Counted from the first letter of the stretch, positions 1 through 9,323 are shown. The stretch is DNA of 64,000 nt from Novispirillum itersonii subsp. itersonii ATCC 12639 (GCF_000381985.1 NZ_KB907339.1:62001-126000), one strand, 5' to 3'. Notes: generated by a model from the letters alone, not told the origin. Numbers and translations are program-made.

Positions 1-864
1 CTTTCCGGGGACGATCCACGGGAAAAAGCTGTAGGCAATGCCCAGAAACCCGAGACCGATGATGCCGGTGGTCAGGGCAAAAGGCAGCCAGCACCAGCGG
101 TCATCCTGACGGGGCAGGCGGGACAGCAGCAGAAACAGACCGATACAGAGGCCCGCCGCCATCAGCGGCACCGGGGCCAGCAGCAGAAATTCCGGCAGGC
201 TGAACCAGCGTGCAGCGACCATCGGGTTGACCAGCGGCGTCACCACCGAGACCGCCCCCAGCCCCAGCGCGCTGAGAATCAGCGCCGGGCGGGCCCAGCG
301 CAGGGCCCGCTGCTGCAGCGCCCCGTCGGCCTTCAGGATCAGCCACCCGGCCCCCAGCAGGGCGTAGGCCGCCAGCAGACAGACAGCAGTCAGGGCAGAG
401 AACAGCTCTGACCGCAGGGAGCCATCCAGCCCGGTGATGAACCGCCCGAGCATATAGCCCTGCGCCAGAGTGGCGGCAATCGACCCCACCGCGAACAGGC
501 GGTTCCAGCGCTGTTTGTGTCCGGCGCGGGCCTTGGTCCGGAAATCAAAGGCCACGCCGCGCAGGATCAGGCCGATCAGCAGCACCAGAACCGGCAGGTA
601 CAGGGTGCCGAGAATAGCCCCCTGTGCCATCGGAAAAGCCACCAGAAGCAGGCCGACCGCCAGCACCAGCCACGTTTCATTGGCATCCCAGAACGGGCCG
701 ATGGCGGCGATCATCACATCTTTCTCAGTCTCCGGTGCCAACCCGAGCAGAATGCCGATGCCAAGGTCATAACCGTCAAGGATCACATAGGCCAGGACTG
801 CCACCGCCATCAGAGCGGTAAAAATCAGTGGCAGGGTGTGGGCGTTGAGAAGGCTATCCATCAT
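1..864 (-). CDS. cydB: cytochrome bd ubiquinol oxidase subunit II, partial (C-terminus beyond window edge)
   Basis: Integral-membrane second subunit of a bd-type quinol oxidase, which reduces O2 at the cytoplasmic membrane without pumping protons. The reverse-strand frame is open from the window edge and begins MMDSLLNAHTLPL, followed by the family hallmark region ILDGYDLGIG and then GPFWDANETWLV. Several hydrophobic helices follow. An ATG pair lies at 864/861, with GGAGG five bases before the first. It starts 16 bases after the cydA stop, so the two subunits are in one operon behind the GbsR-type regulator. The C-terminal part and any small cydX gene lie outside the window. Confidence 0.95.
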   Translation of the reverse strand, partial: MMDSLLNAHTLPLIFTALMAVAVLAYVILDGYDLGIGILLGLAPETEKDVMIAAIGPFWDANETWLVLAVGLLLVAFPMAQGAILGTLYLPVLVLLIGLILRGVAFDFRTKARAGHKQRWNRLFAVGSIAATLAQGYMLGRFITGLDGSLRSELFSALTAVCLLAAYALLGAGWLILKADGALQQRALRWARPALILSALGLGAVSVVTPLVNPMVAARWFSLPEFLLLAPVPLMAAGLCIGLFLLLSRLPRQDDRWCWLPFALTTGIIGLGFLGIAYSFFPWIVPGK

Positions 865-880
865 CAGATCCTCCGTCCGG

Positions 881-2224
881 TTATTCCGCCGGCAGCGGCG
901 CAAGGGTGGGGGAGGGGGGTGCATCCGGCTTTGCGGCTTTTCCGGCCAGATGGAACAGTGTGCCGATATAGGCCACCAGCAACCCGGCATAGGTCAGCAG
1001 ATACACCGCCAGACTGATGCCGATATGCGCGGGGGGCACGGCTGAGGCGGCATCGGCGGTCCGCAGCACCCCGGTGACCAGCCACGGCTGGCGGCCGATT
1101 TCGGTGACGTACCAGCCTGCCAGCGTGGCAACCCAGCCGGAGAAGGTCATGCCAACCAGAATCTTAGCCATGACCCCGGACAGATCGCCGCGACGGCGGC
1201 GCAGATGCCACAGGGCCGCCCAGGACACCAGAAGCATCGCCATGCCGGTGCCGACCATCACCCGGAAGGACCAGAACACCGGGGCCACCGGCGGGTGATT
1301 GCCGACGTAATCATTCAGGCCGGGGACGACGCCGTCAGGATCATGCTTCAGGATCAGGCTGGCGACTCCGGGCAGGCCGATCTCAAAGCGGTTGCTGCGG
1401 GTGGTCTCGTCGGGCAGGGCAAACAGCAGCAGGGGGACTTTGGCCCCGGTTTCCCAGTTGCCTTCCATCGCCGCCACTTTCTGCGGCTGATGTTCCAGTG
1501 TGTTCAGGCCATGCATGTCTCCGGCGACAATCTGTACCGGCATCAGTACCGCCCCCATCACCAGCCCGGTCTTCAGGGCGGTCCGCACTGCGGCGGAGCG
1601 GTCACCCTTCAGCCAGCGCCATGCCGACAGTCCGGCGAGCAGGAAGGCACCGGTCAGGAAACTGGCCAGCAGCATGTGGGCCAGCCGGTAGGGGAAGGAC
1701 GGATTGAAAATAACCTGCATCCAGTCTGCCACATGGGCGACGCCATCACGGATCTCATGCCCCTGCGGGGTTTGCATCCAGGAATTGGCCGACAGAATCC
1801 AGAACGCCGACAGGAAAGTACCGACCGCCACCACGGCGGTGGCCAGCGTATGCAGCCATGACGGCACTTTTGAGCGCCCGAACAGCATGATACCGAGAAA
1901 GGCGGCTTCCAGAAAAAAGGCGGTCAGAATTTCGTATGACAGCAGGGGGCCGACGACATTGCCGACCCGTTCCATGAAGCCCGGCCAGTTGGTGCCGAAC
2001 TGGAACGACATGGTGATGCCCGAGACCACGCCAAGGGCAAAGGACAGGGCAAACACCTTGACCCAAAAGCTGTAACAGTCGATCCAGCGGCTTTCCCCGG
2101 TGCGGCTGTACTGCACCTTGAAAAACAGCAGCACCCACGCCAGCGCGATGGTGATGGTCGGAAACAGGATGTGAAAGGAGATATTCGCCGCGAACTGGAT
2201 CCGGGCGAGGACAAGGGCGTCCAT
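881..2224 (-). CDS. cydA: cytochrome bd ubiquinol oxidase subunit I (short Q-loop, CIO-like)
   Basis: Catalytic subunit of a bd-type terminal oxidase carrying haems b558, b595 and d. At 447 residues it is shorter than the E. coli type (about 520), which fits the short Q-loop, cyanide-insensitive (CioA) branch. Visible hallmarks are the N-terminal haem-ligand His in FHILFP (H18), the second His in YRLAHMLL, the Q-loop residues in QKVAAMEG, and the C-terminal GWYVTEIGRQPW motif. The short C-terminal tail is Pro/Ala rich. The gene lies 33 bases after gbsR and just before cydB. GGAGGGATCATCT precedes the ATG. The CIO assignment rests on length and Q-loop size and would need an alignment to confirm. 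Confidence 0.96.
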   Translation of the reverse strand: MDALVLARIQFAANISFHILFPTITIALAWVLLFFKVQYSRTGESRWIDCYSFWVKVFALSFALGVVSGITMSFQFGTNWPGFMERVGNVVGPLLSYEILTAFFLEAAFLGIMLFGRSKVPSWLHTLATAVVAVGTFLSAFWILSANSWMQTPQGHEIRDGVAHVADWMQVIFNPSFPYRLAHMLLASFLTGAFLLAGLSAWRWLKGDRSAAVRTALKTGLVMGAVLMPVQIVAGDMHGLNTLEHQPQKVAAMEGNWETGAKVPLLLFALPDETTRSNRFEIGLPGVASLILKHDPDGVVPGLNDYVGNHPPVAPVFWSFRVMVGTGMAMLLVSWAALWHLRRRRGDLSGVMAKILVGMTFSGWVATLAGWYVTEIGRQPWLVTGVLRTADAASAVPPAHIGISLAVYLLTYAGLLVAYIGTLFHLAGKAAKPDAPPSPTLAPLPAE

Positions 2225-2257
2225 AGATGATCCCTCCGGAGAGGGCGAGGCGTCGGA

Positions 2258-2887
2258 TTATGACCCCGAAGGAGGTCTGCGTCTGTCCGTCGTGTCGCCG
2301 CTATCGGCCGGGGCGGCGGGAACGGACCTGCCTGTCCGTTCCGGGCCACCGCCGGTCAGCCAATCTTTCACCTCGAAGATCTTCTGGACCTTCGCCCCCA
2401 GTGAAAGCAGTTGTGCCAGCCGCGATGGCTCGATGCGGTGGATGTCATCGTACCAGCGGGTCAGCAGTTCAATCAGGTCATGCATATCCTGCATGCGGGT
2501 CTGGGCATGGCGTTCCGCGTCAGAAGACGGGGTCTGCATCAGCACTTCCCGCAGCATGGTCAGGGTCGGGTCCACCTCGCGCTTCTTCCGTTCCTCAGCC
2601 AGCGTCCGCAGGATTTCCCACAGGTCGCCGGGGGTGGTGAAGTAATCGCGCCGGTCATCGGGCAGGTGCTGCAGGCGCACCAGATTCCAGGCCTGCAGTT
2701 CCTTCAGGCCCATGCTGACATTTGACCGCGAGAACCCAAGCTGCTGAACGATCTGTTCGGCATTCAGGGGATCAGGGGACAGAAACAGCAGGGCGTAGAT
2801 CTGCCCGACGGTCCGGTTGATGCCCCACCGGCTGCCCATTTCCCCAAAGTGGAGCACAAAGGTCTGGATCAGCGGTGGCAGGTTCAT
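2258..2887 (-). CDS. GbsR/MarR-family transcriptional regulator of the cyd operon
   Basis: A 209-residue winged-helix regulator of the GbsR branch of the MarR superfamily. The N-terminal half has the family pattern: FGEMGSRWGINRTVGQIYALL, a helix-turn-helix around LNAEQIVQQLGFSRSNVS, then the wing with LPDDRRDYFTTPGD. The C-terminal half is a long helical segment with a polar tail. It is the first gene of the gbsR-cydA-cydB operon, so it probably controls the oxidase and itself. Its promoter carries an array of 9-bp GAAATT repeats (see 2899-2961). The ligand is unknown: family members answer to choline, osmotic or redox signals, and nothing in the sequence decides between these. Confidence 0.88.
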   Translation of the reverse strand: MNLPPLIQTFVLHFGEMGSRWGINRTVGQIYALLFLSPDPLNAEQIVQQLGFSRSNVSMGLKELQAWNLVRLQHLPDDRRDYFTTPGDLWEILRTLAEERKKREVDPTLTMLREVLMQTPSSDAERHAQTRMQDMHDLIELLTRWYDDIHRIEPSRLAQLLSLGAKVQKIFEVKDWLTGGGPERTGRSVPAAPADSGDTTDRRRPPSGS

Positions 2888-2898
2888 CGGTATGTTCC

Positions 2899-2961
2899 GT
2901 AATTTCAGAAATTTGTGAAATTATAGAAATTCCAGAAAATCATTCAACCATAGAAATTTTA
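2899..2961 (-). promoter_or_regulatory. gbsR-cydAB promoter overlapped by 9-bp GAAATT repeats
   Basis: On the minus strand, TTGAAT (2947-2942) and a perfect TATAAT (2925-2920) are separated by 16 bases, a good sigma-70 promoter 30-odd bases before the gbsR ATG. On the plus strand, GAAATT occurs at 2908, 2917, 2926 and 2953, and GAAAAT at 2935, all in one exact 9-base register; only the unit at 2944 is lost. The inverted form AATTTC stands at 2901-2906. The repeats cover the -10 and -35 boxes, so they are likely operator sites, most simply for GbsR autoregulation. Who binds is inference. Confidence 0.7.
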
Positions 2962-3059
2962 TGGATGAATAGCCTCTCTGATGAAAGGGGGGTGGAGCGG
3001 GAAGGATTTGACCTATAGTCTAGAAAAGGCAGTTCACAGAGTTTCGGAGCCTATAGACC

Positions 3060-3839
3060 ATGACCGAGCTGCAGGCCCACACCGGGGCCCGTCCTTGCGG
3101 TGGCCGCTGCGGCAGTAAGCCGCCTTTTGATTTTACCATGGCGTTCCAGCCGGTTGTTGATGTCCGGGAACGGCGGATCTATGCCTACGAGGCACTGGTC
3201 CGCGGGCCGGCCGGGGAAGGCGCGGGTACTGTTCTCGCTCAGGTCACCGACGAAAACCGTTACGCCTTTGATCAGGCCTGCCGGGTCCGGGCGATTGAGC
3301 TGGCGGCCCGGCTGGGGCTGGACCGACGGCTGAACATCAATTTTTTGCCCAATGCTGTCTATCATCCCGAAGCCTGCCTGCAGGTGACGCTGGCGGCAGC
3401 GGCTGAGCATGGCTTCCCGCGGGATCTGATCACCTTCGAATTCACTGAAGATGAGCACATCATCGACCGGCGCCATCTGCGCAGTATTGTCGATACCTAC
3501 CGGCGTCACGGGTTTATGACCGCGCTTGATGATTTCGGGGCTGGCTATGCCGGGCTGTCTCTGCTGGCTGATTTTCAGACCGATGTTCTGAAGATTGACC
3601 GGATGCTGATCACCGGTATTCAGGCTGATCCATCCCGGCAGGCCGTGGTCGCCGGGGTGCTGCTGATTGCAGAGCGGCTTGGAATGTCGGTGGTTGCCGA
3701 AGGGGTGGAGACTGCAGAAGAAGCCTGTCATCTGCTGGGCATGGGGGTCCACCGCTTTCAGGGCTTCTTTTTTGCCCGTCCGCAGATTGAAACACTGTGT
3801 CCGGATTCGGCCATTCAATGGGATCTGGTCTGCCGCTGA
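3060..3839 (+). CDS. stand-alone EAL-domain c-di-GMP phosphodiesterase
   Basis: Predicted soluble enzyme that opens cyclic di-GMP to pGpG. The 259 residues are almost entirely one EAL domain with all catalytic signatures: EAL itself (E44-L46), NINF (N94), FEFTE (E127), DDFGAGY (D157-D158), LKIDR (K178), VVAEGVE (E214, E217) and FQGFFFA (Q234). There is no sensory domain or membrane segment, only about 20 extra residues at the N-terminus containing two Cys. Start ATG at 3060 has GGAG ten bases before it. It is transcribed away from gbsR and faces clpX, sharing a terminator with it. Activity is likely since no key residue is missing; the signal is unknown. Confidence 0.92.
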   Translation: MTELQAHTGARPCGGRCGSKPPFDFTMAFQPVVDVRERRIYAYEALVRGPAGEGAGTVLAQVTDENRYAFDQACRVRAIELAARLGLDRRLNINFLPNAVYHPEACLQVTLAAAAEHGFPRDLITFEFTEDEHIIDRRHLRSIVDTYRRHGFMTALDDFGAGYAGLSLLADFQTDVLKIDRMLITGIQADPSRQAVVAGVLLIAERLGMSVVAEGVETAEEACHLLGMGVHRFQGFFFARPQIETLCPDSAIQWDLVCR

Positions 3840-3859
3840 AGTCAGGGCCGATCTGAAGA

Positions 3860-3892
3860 AAAAACCCCCGGAGCAGAGCCCCGGGGGTTTTT
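3860..3892. terminator. bidirectional terminator between the EAL gene and clpX
   Basis: CCCCCGG (3865-3871) pairs with CCGGGGG (3881-3887). An A-run precedes and a T-run follows, so it works as an intrinsic terminator in both directions for the two convergent genes. Confidence 0.9.
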
Positions 3893-3913
3893 CTTTCAGC
3901 AGTCAGGCTGCGC

Positions 3914-5185
3914 TCAGGCGCTGCCCGCCTCTTCGCCTCGGGCGGTCTCGGAATAGATCATCAGCGGCTTGGCCCGCAGTTCAGCGGATTCGGCATTGAC
4001 GACCACTTCCTCAACACCTTCCATGCCCGGCAGATCGAACATGGTGTCGAGCAGAATGCCTTCCATGATCGACCGCAGGCCACGGGCACCGGTCTTACGG
4101 GCAATCGCCTTCTTGGCGACGGTCCGCAGGGCTTCCTCATGGAAGGACAGCTTGGTGTTTTCCATCTCGAACAGGCGCTGATACTGCTTTACCAGCGCAT
4201 TTTTCGGCTCGGTCAGAATCTGGATCAGGGCGGCTTCGTCCAGATCGTCCAGGGTGGCAACCACCGGCAGACGGCCGACGAATTCCGGGATCAGGCCGTA
4301 TTTCAGCAGATCTTCCGGCTCCACTTCCCGCAGCAGCTCACCGGTGCGGCGCTGTTCGGGGTCACGCACATCGGCACCGAAGCCGATGGAGCTGCCCTTG
4401 CCGCGCTGGCCGATGATGCGGTCCAGACCGGCGAACGCCCCGCCGACGATGAACAGGATGTTGGTGGTGTCAACTTGCAGGAATTCCTGCTGCGGATGCT
4501 TACGCCCGCCCTGCGGCGGCACAGAGGCAACGGTGCCTTCCATGATCTTCAGCAGGGCCTGCTGCACGCCTTCACCGGACACGTCGCGGGTGATCGACGG
4601 ATTGTCAGACTTGCGGCTGATCTTGTCGATTTCGTCGATGTAGACGATGCCGCGCTGGGCGCGTTCGACATTGTAGTCGGCGGCCTGCAGCAGCTTGAGG
4701 ATGATGTTCTCGACATCTTCCCCGACGTAGCCCGCTTCGGTCAGGGTGGTGGCATCAGCCATGGTGAACGGCACGTCAAGGATGCGGGCCAGTGTCTGGG
4801 CCAGCAGGGTCTTGCCGCAGCCGGTCGGGCCGACCAGCAGGATGTTGGACTTGGCAATCTCCACCTCATTGCCCTTGGCCCCCATGGCCGACAGGCGCTT
4901 GTAGTGGTTATGCACCGCGACCGACAGCACCCGCTTGGCGTGGCTCTGGCCGATCACATAATCATCCAGAACCTTCATGATGTCGCGCGGAGAAGGCACG
5001 CCGTCCCGCGTTTTCACCAGATGGGTTTTGTGTTCCTCACGGATGATGTCCATGCACAGCTCGACGCATTCATCGCAGATGAAAACCGTCGGTCCGGCAA
5101 TCAGCTTACGCACTTCGTGCTGGCTCTTGCCGCAGAACGAGCAATACAGGGTGTTCTTGGAATCGCCGCCGGAGGACTTGCTCAT
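3914..5185 (-). CDS. clpX: ATP-dependent Clp protease ATP-binding subunit ClpX
   Basis: AAA+ unfoldase that feeds ClpP, including ssrA-tagged proteins delivered by SspB. The 423-residue product has the N-terminal C4 zinc-binding domain (C15, C18, C37, C40), Walker [13 protein letters not shown], the pore loop GYVGED, the Walker B segment [10 protein letters not shown], and the C-terminal AAA+ small domain. The start chosen is ATG at 5185 ([10 protein letters not shown]), which matches the family; the frame stays open further upstream but has no homologous protein there. Unlike the usual alphaproteobacterial tig-clpP-clpX-lon block, clpX is separated from clpP by a DUF1835 gene on the opposite strand. 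Confidence 0.97.
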   Translation of the reverse strand: MSKSSGGDSKNTLYCSFCGKSQHEVRKLIAGPTVFICDECVELCMDIIREEHKTHLVKTRDGVPSPRDIMKVLDDYVIGQSHAKRVLSVAVHNHYKRLSAMGAKGNEVEIAKSNILLVGPTGCGKTLLAQTLARILDVPFTMADATTLTEAGYVGEDVENIILKLLQAADYNVERAQRGIVYIDEIDKISRKSDNPSITRDVSGEGVQQALLKIMEGTVASVPPQGGRKHPQQEFLQVDTTNILFIVGGAFAGLDRIIGQRGKGSSIGFGADVRDPEQRRTGELLREVEPEDLLKYGLIPEFVGRLPVVATLDDLDEAALIQILTEPKNALVKQYQRLFEMENTKLSFHEEALRTVAKKAIARKTGARGLRSIMEGILLDTMFDLPGMEGVEEVVVNAESAELRAKPLMIYSETARGEEAGSA

Positions 5186-5571
5186 TGTATCTCCACTCCA
5201 TGCAACGACAGGCCGGAGGGGAGCGGGAAGATCCCCACAGAACCGGCTGCCGCCGCCAGGACAAAGTCTTGCCACGAAGTCGTAGCTTTCCCGCCATGTT
5301 AGCCGCTCCTGCGAGCGGGGCACAATCCCTAAATCATCGGCTTTTTCGCCCTCCTGCCGTTATATCGCCCGATTGTCGATATTCTGACGCACGAACGGGC
5401 CTGAAGACAGGAAGAAGCTTGACGATCCTGACCTCTCTGATTTAGGCCTGTGGTGGGCTTTCGCCAAGCCTTCCTGTCTGCGAAAAGGGCTCTGCCCACC
5501 GTCTTTGACGCATTTTTCGGATTTCCTCGCCTGTCAGGCAGACGCAGGCTGATCTCGACAGAGGGAATCCC
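5186..5571. other. divergent intergenic region between clpX and the DUF1835 gene
   Basis: 386 bases without a supportable gene. It must hold the clpX promoter (minus) and the promoter of the DUF1835 gene (plus). A small perfect hairpin, CCGCTC-CTGC-GAGCGG, lies at 5303-5318 in the clpX leader. No clear -35/-10 pair was identified. Confidence 0.5.
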
Positions 5572-6873
5572 ATGTCTACACCTATCTCTGACCATGATAA
5601 TACGGCTCCGCTGGCCGATGGATCTCTGAATCTGGAGTATTTGCGCAAGGCTGCCCGCCGTCTGCTGAAGGCGGTCAGGGCAGAAGAGCCGGACGCCATC
5701 CGCCGGGCTGTTACCGTACATCCCGCCTGCCCGCCAGAGGGCGCGCAGCTGGCCGATGCTTTGCTGGTGATCGCCCGCGAGAACGGTTTTTCCAGCTGGC
5801 CGAAGCTGCGTCATTATGTCAGCCGTCAGACGTTTCTGCGGCAGCAGATTGCTGCCGGTTCTGTCCGGCAGCCGGACACGGCGGAGACAGTACATCTCCG
5901 TTGCGGCAGTGATATCCGCCAGGCATTGCAGACTGCCGGTTTCCGGGGCCGGTTCGTCGAATTCTCCGACCCGTTCTGTCATGGTCCGGTTTCTGCCGGG
6001 GCTGATCTGCCCCTTCTGCGCCGGGCTTATCTGCAGGGGGCCTATGGCCTTGATCCGGCCGATGCCGCAGCGCGGGTTGCCCGGTCCTACAGTGACCTGA
6101 CGGCCGTTCTGGCAGGGGAGGGCGGCCCGGTGGTGCTGTGGTTTGAGCACGACGCGTATGACCAGCTGATACTGGCTTATCTGCTGTGGCGCCTGTCGAT
6201 GGCCCCGCCCCGCCGTATCATGGAGTTGGTCTGTGTCGATGCCGTCCCCGGGGTCGGGCAGTTTGTCGGACTGGGGCAACTGAACCCTGAGAGTTTGCTG
6301 ATGCTGTGGGAGGCCCGGCGGCGCCCGGTGCTGGCGCAGGATATTGCGGCGGGGGCCGCCGTCTGGCAGGCCTATGCCAGCGGAAACGTGATGGAGTTGA
6401 TGCGTCTGGCCGCCGATGGCCTTGCCGCCCTTCCGCCGATGGCCGGGGCGGTTGCCCGGCATGTGCAGGAACTTCCTTCGGTTCTCTCCGGCCTCAGTCT
6501 GACCCAACATCTGACGCTGACGCTATTGGCCGATGCGGGGCCAGAGGGGATGACTGCCGCCGGGCTGTTCCGCCGGCTTCTCCGGCAGGTTGAGCCGCTG
6601 CCGTGGCTGGGGGATATGATGTACTGGCGGGAGCTGGCGGACCTGCTGGCGGCGGACCCGTCGGTGATGATCTGCCCTGACGGAGCGGCGCGGTGGCCGG
6701 AACGCCGTCTGTTTCTGACGCCCGCCGGGGCTGAGGTTCTGGCGGGACGGATGGACTACATGGCCATCACCGCCGCCCGGCGCTGGTTCGGCCCGCTGGT
6801 GATCGGGCCGGGGTATGACGGTCCCCGCTGGGATCCGCAGGCGCGGCGGGTGGTGCCGGGCCTGCAGGGATAA
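5572..6873 (+). CDS. DUF1835 domain-containing protein
   Basis: A 433-residue cytoplasmic protein of unknown function. Residues about 18-85 form a short helical repeat-like region (KAARRLLKAV, then ENGFSSWPKLRHYV) of the type often found before DUF1835. From about residue 107 the DUF1835 pattern is clear: VHLRCGSDIRQAL, VEFSDPFCHGPV, then VVLWFEHDAYDQL. The C-terminal part (about 310-430) resembles the DUF3658-like partner region, including a winged-helix-like stretch with LTPAGAEVL. AGAGGGAATCCC precedes the ATG. It sits antisense between clpP and clpX, an unusual place. It is probably an insertion into the ancestral clpP-clpX pair rather than a functional Clp gene. Confidence 0.8.
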   Translation: MSTPISDHDNTAPLADGSLNLEYLRKAARRLLKAVRAEEPDAIRRAVTVHPACPPEGAQLADALLVIARENGFSSWPKLRHYVSRQTFLRQQIAAGSVRQPDTAETVHLRCGSDIRQALQTAGFRGRFVEFSDPFCHGPVSAGADLPLLRRAYLQGAYGLDPADAAARVARSYSDLTAVLAGEGGPVVLWFEHDAYDQLILAYLLWRLSMAPPRRIMELVCVDAVPGVGQFVGLGQLNPESLLMLWEARRRPVLAQDIAAGAAVWQAYASGNVMELMRLAADGLAALPPMAGAVARHVQELPSVLSGLSLTQHLTLTLLADAGPEGMTAAGLFRRLLRQVEPLPWLGDMMYWRELADLLAADPSVMICPDGAARWPERRLFLTPAGAEVLAGRMDYMAITAARRWFGPLVIGPGYDGPRWDPQARRVVPGLQG

Positions 6874-6905
6874 AAGCAAAGGGGGAGGCCGTTGTGGTCT
6901 CCCCC
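6874..6905 (-). terminator. clpP terminator
   Basis: GGGGGAGGCC (6881-6890) pairs with GGTCTCCCCC (6896-6905) with one G-T wobble. Read on the minus strand it is followed by TTTGCTTTTA, giving an intrinsic terminator for clpP. Confidence 0.8.
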
Positions 6906-6933
6906 CTGTTGTCTGCTGCCATCAGGCTGTGGA

Positions 6934-7584
6934 TTACTCGGCGGACTTTTCGCCGGTATCGACGGCCTTCGGGCGTTCCTGCACCACTTCGTCGATCAGG
7001 CCGAAGGCCTTGGCTTCGTCGGCGGTCATGAACTTGTCACGTTCCATCGCCGCTTCAACTTCTTCGATCGGCTTGTTGCAGTGCTTGGCATAGATGCTGT
7101 TCAGGCGCGACCGCAGGCTGAGGATTTCGCGGGCGTGGATTTCGATATCCGTGGCCTGCCCCTGGAAGCCGCCGGACGGCTGATGGATCATGATCCGCGA
7201 ATTGGGCAGCGAGAAGCGCTTGCCCGCTTCCCCGGCCATCAGCAGGAAGGAGCCCATGGAGGCGGCCTGCCCGATGCACAGGGTGGCGACGCTGCAACGG
7301 ATGTACTGCATGGTGTCGTACATCGCCAGACCGGAGGTCACCACCCCACCCGGCGAGTTGATGTAGAAAGCGATATCCTTGGACGGATTTTCCGACTCAA
7401 GGAACAGCAGCTGGGCGCAGACAAGGCTGGACACCACATCGTTGACCGGGCCGGTCAGGAAGATGATGCGTTCCTTCAGCAGCCGAGAGTAGATGTCGAA
7501 GCTGCGCTCGCCCCGGCTGGTCTGCTCGATGACCATCGGCACCAGGGTGTTCATATAGACATCATAAGGATCCCGCTCGCGCAT
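6934..7584 (-). CDS. clpP: ATP-dependent Clp protease proteolytic subunit ClpP
   Basis: Self-compartmentalised serine peptidase that degrades substrates unfolded by ClpX or ClpA. The 216-residue product shows the family core: INSPGG, the nucleophile Ser in GQAASMGS (S109), and the catalytic His in MIHQPSGG (H134), with the Asp further on. The start at 7584 ([16 protein letters not shown]) is preceded by GGCGGAAGA and fits the family; an upstream in-frame ATG at 7665 would add 27 residues with no family match. It has its own terminator on each side of the cistron, so it seems not to be co-transcribed with clpX. Confidence 0.97.
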   Translation of the reverse strand: MRERDPYDVYMNTLVPMVIEQTSRGERSFDIYSRLLKERIIFLTGPVNDVVSSLVCAQLLFLESENPSKDIAFYINSPGGVVTSGLAMYDTMQYIRCSVATLCIGQAASMGSFLLMAGEAGKRFSLPNSRIMIHQPSGGFQGQATDIEIHAREILSLRSRLNSIYAKHCNKPIEEVEAAMERDKFMTADEAKAFGLIDEVVQERPKAVDTGEKSAE

Positions 7585-7830
7585 TCTTCCGCCTTTCCAA
7601 AACAGGGCCCCGCCGGAAACCGGCGGGCAGGGATATAACATCGGGTCATCTGTCCGCAGGCGCATGCCTGACAGACCGTCCCCTGAAAAAAACCAACCCG
7701 CAGTAAAAAACCAAATCTATCAGGGATCAAGCGGCATTCGGCATCCGCAGCGTTTTCAGCGGACGGGAAGACCGGTTTTGCCGCCATCCCTGTCATATCT
7801 AAGGCAGCTGGACCGAAAAAAGAAGAGGGC

Positions 7831-7868
7831 CAAAAAGATCAGGGCCCCCGTCAGCGACGGAGGCCCTG
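7831..7868 (-). terminator. tig terminator
   Basis: Thirteen-base stem 7840-7852 / 7856-7868 with one mismatch and loop AGC, followed on the minus strand by ATCTTTTTGG. It closes tig before clpP. Confidence 0.85.
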
Positions 7869-7904
7869 TCTGATCACCGGACGGAACCGGAAACCGCGAA
7901 AAGC

Positions 7905-9323
7905 TTACGCTTCTTCGGTGGCTTCAGCGGTTTCGGCGTCTTTCTTCTTGGCCGGGGCCTTCTTCTTGGCGGCAGCCTTTTTCTTCGGCTTGTCGTCTTC
8001 GCCTTCGGCGTCGGCCTTCACCAGCTCTTCAGCGCTGACTTCCTGCTCGGTGGTCTTGGCCAGCTCGAGGATGAAGTCGACGACCTTGTCTTCATAGATC
8101 GGGGCGCGCAGCTGCTCAACGGCATCGCGGTTCTTCTGGAAGAACTCGAACACAGCGCGTTCCTGACCCGGGTAGCGCATGGCTTCCTGCATCACGGCAC
8201 GGTTCAGGTCTTCCTGAGTCACCTGAATGTTGTTCTTGCGGCCGGCATCGGCCAGCAGCAGACCCAGACGCACGCGACGCTCGGCGATGGCGCGGTATTC
8301 GGTCTTCAGCTCGTCTTCCGACTTGCCCTTGTCTTCTTCGTCCAGGCGGTCGGCCTTGATCGCCTGTTCGATCTGGGTCCAGATGCCGCCGAACTCGGCG
8401 TCAACCATGGATTCCGGAACCGGGAAGGAGACGATCTCGGCCAGCTTGTCCAGCAGGTCGCGCTTCATGCGGCCACGGGCGATACGGGTGTAGTCGCCTT
8501 CGATCTGCTCGCGCACGGCAGCCTTCAGGGCATCAACGTCTTCGAGGCCGACCGACTTGGCGAACTCTTCGTTGATTTCCGGGATCTGCATTTCCTTCAG
8601 GGCTTTGACGGTCACGGCGAACTGGGCGGCCTTACCGGCCAGATCCTTGGCGTGATAGTCTTCCGGGAAGGAGACGTTGACGGTGACCTGATCGTCAGCC
8701 TTGGCGCCGATCAGCTGGTCTTCGAAGCCCGGAATGAAAGAGCCGGAGCCCAGTTCCAGATCGTAGCCTTCGCCCTTGCCACCCGGGAATTCGACGCCGT
8801 CGACGGAGCCGACGAAATCGATCTCCAGCACGTCGCCCTTCTTGGCCTTACGCTTGGAGTCGGTGGCAACCGGGGTCTTGCGGCTTTCGGCGATGCGGGT
8901 CAGGGCTTCGTCGATCTCGGTGTCGGCAACCTTGACGACCGGCTTGGTCAGCTCGATACCGGCGTAGTCGACATCACCGATTTCCGGCAGGGCTTCGAAT
9001 TCGACGGTGAATTCCAGATCCTTGCCTTCGTCGAAGGAGACCACTTCGATCTTCGGCTGCATGGCCGGGGTCAGCTTGCGCTCTTCGAGGGTGGAGCGGA
9101 CGCCGTCCTGCACCGCGTCTTCCAGCACTTCGCCCATCACAGAGCCAGCATAGCGCTTGCGGACCATGGCCAGCGGCACCTTGCCCGGACGGAAGCCCGG
9201 CAGGCTGACCTTGGCGGAGAGTTCCTGAATGCGCGCATCAACCTTGGCGGCGATGGCGTCGGCCGGAACGACAATCTTGAAACCGTACTTCAGACCGTCG
9301 GCGGTGGTTTGAGTGACCTGCAT
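7905..9323 (-). CDS. tig: trigger factor
   Basis: Ribosome-associated chaperone and FKBP-type peptidyl-prolyl isomerase. The 472-residue product carries the ribosome-binding signature GFRPGKVPLAMVRKRY near residue 40, an FKBP domain from about 150 to 240 (DVLEIDFVGSVDGVEFPGG), and the helical C-terminal chaperone arms. The tail after about residue 440 is a low-complexity Lys/Ala/Glu extension common in alphaproteobacterial homologues. The start at 9323 (MQVTQTTADG) is the family start; the open frame upstream is not conserved in type. A tRNA-Leu lies 134 bases upstream on the same strand, a common alphaproteobacterial arrangement. Confidence 0.97.
   Translation of the reverse strand: MQVTQTTADGLKYGFKIVVPADAIAAKVDARIQELSAKVSLPGFRPGKVPLAMVRKRYAGSVMGEVLEDAVQDGVRSTLEERKLTPAMQPKIEVVSFDEGKDLEFTVEFEALPEIGDVDYAGIELTKPVVKVADTEIDEALTRIAESRKTPVATDSKRKAKKGDVLEIDFVGSVDGVEFPGGKGEGYDLELGSGSFIPGFEDQLIGAKADDQVTVNVSFPEDYHAKDLAGKAAQFAVTVKALKEMQIPEINEEFAKSVGLEDVDALKAAVREQIEGDYTRIARGRMKRDLLDKLAEIVSFPVPESMVDAEFGGIWTQIEQAIKADRLDEEDKGKSEDELKTEYRAIAERRVRLGLLLADAGRKNNIQVTQEDLNRAVMQEAMRYPGQERAVFEFFQKNRDAVEQLRAPIYEDKVVDFILELAKTTEQEVSAEELVKADAEGEDDKPKKKAAAKKKAPAKKKDAETAEATEEA

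Noticed and set aside
4139-5302. 387-residue open frame antisense to clpX
   Set aside because: Lies wholly opposite conserved ClpX domains and has no family pattern.
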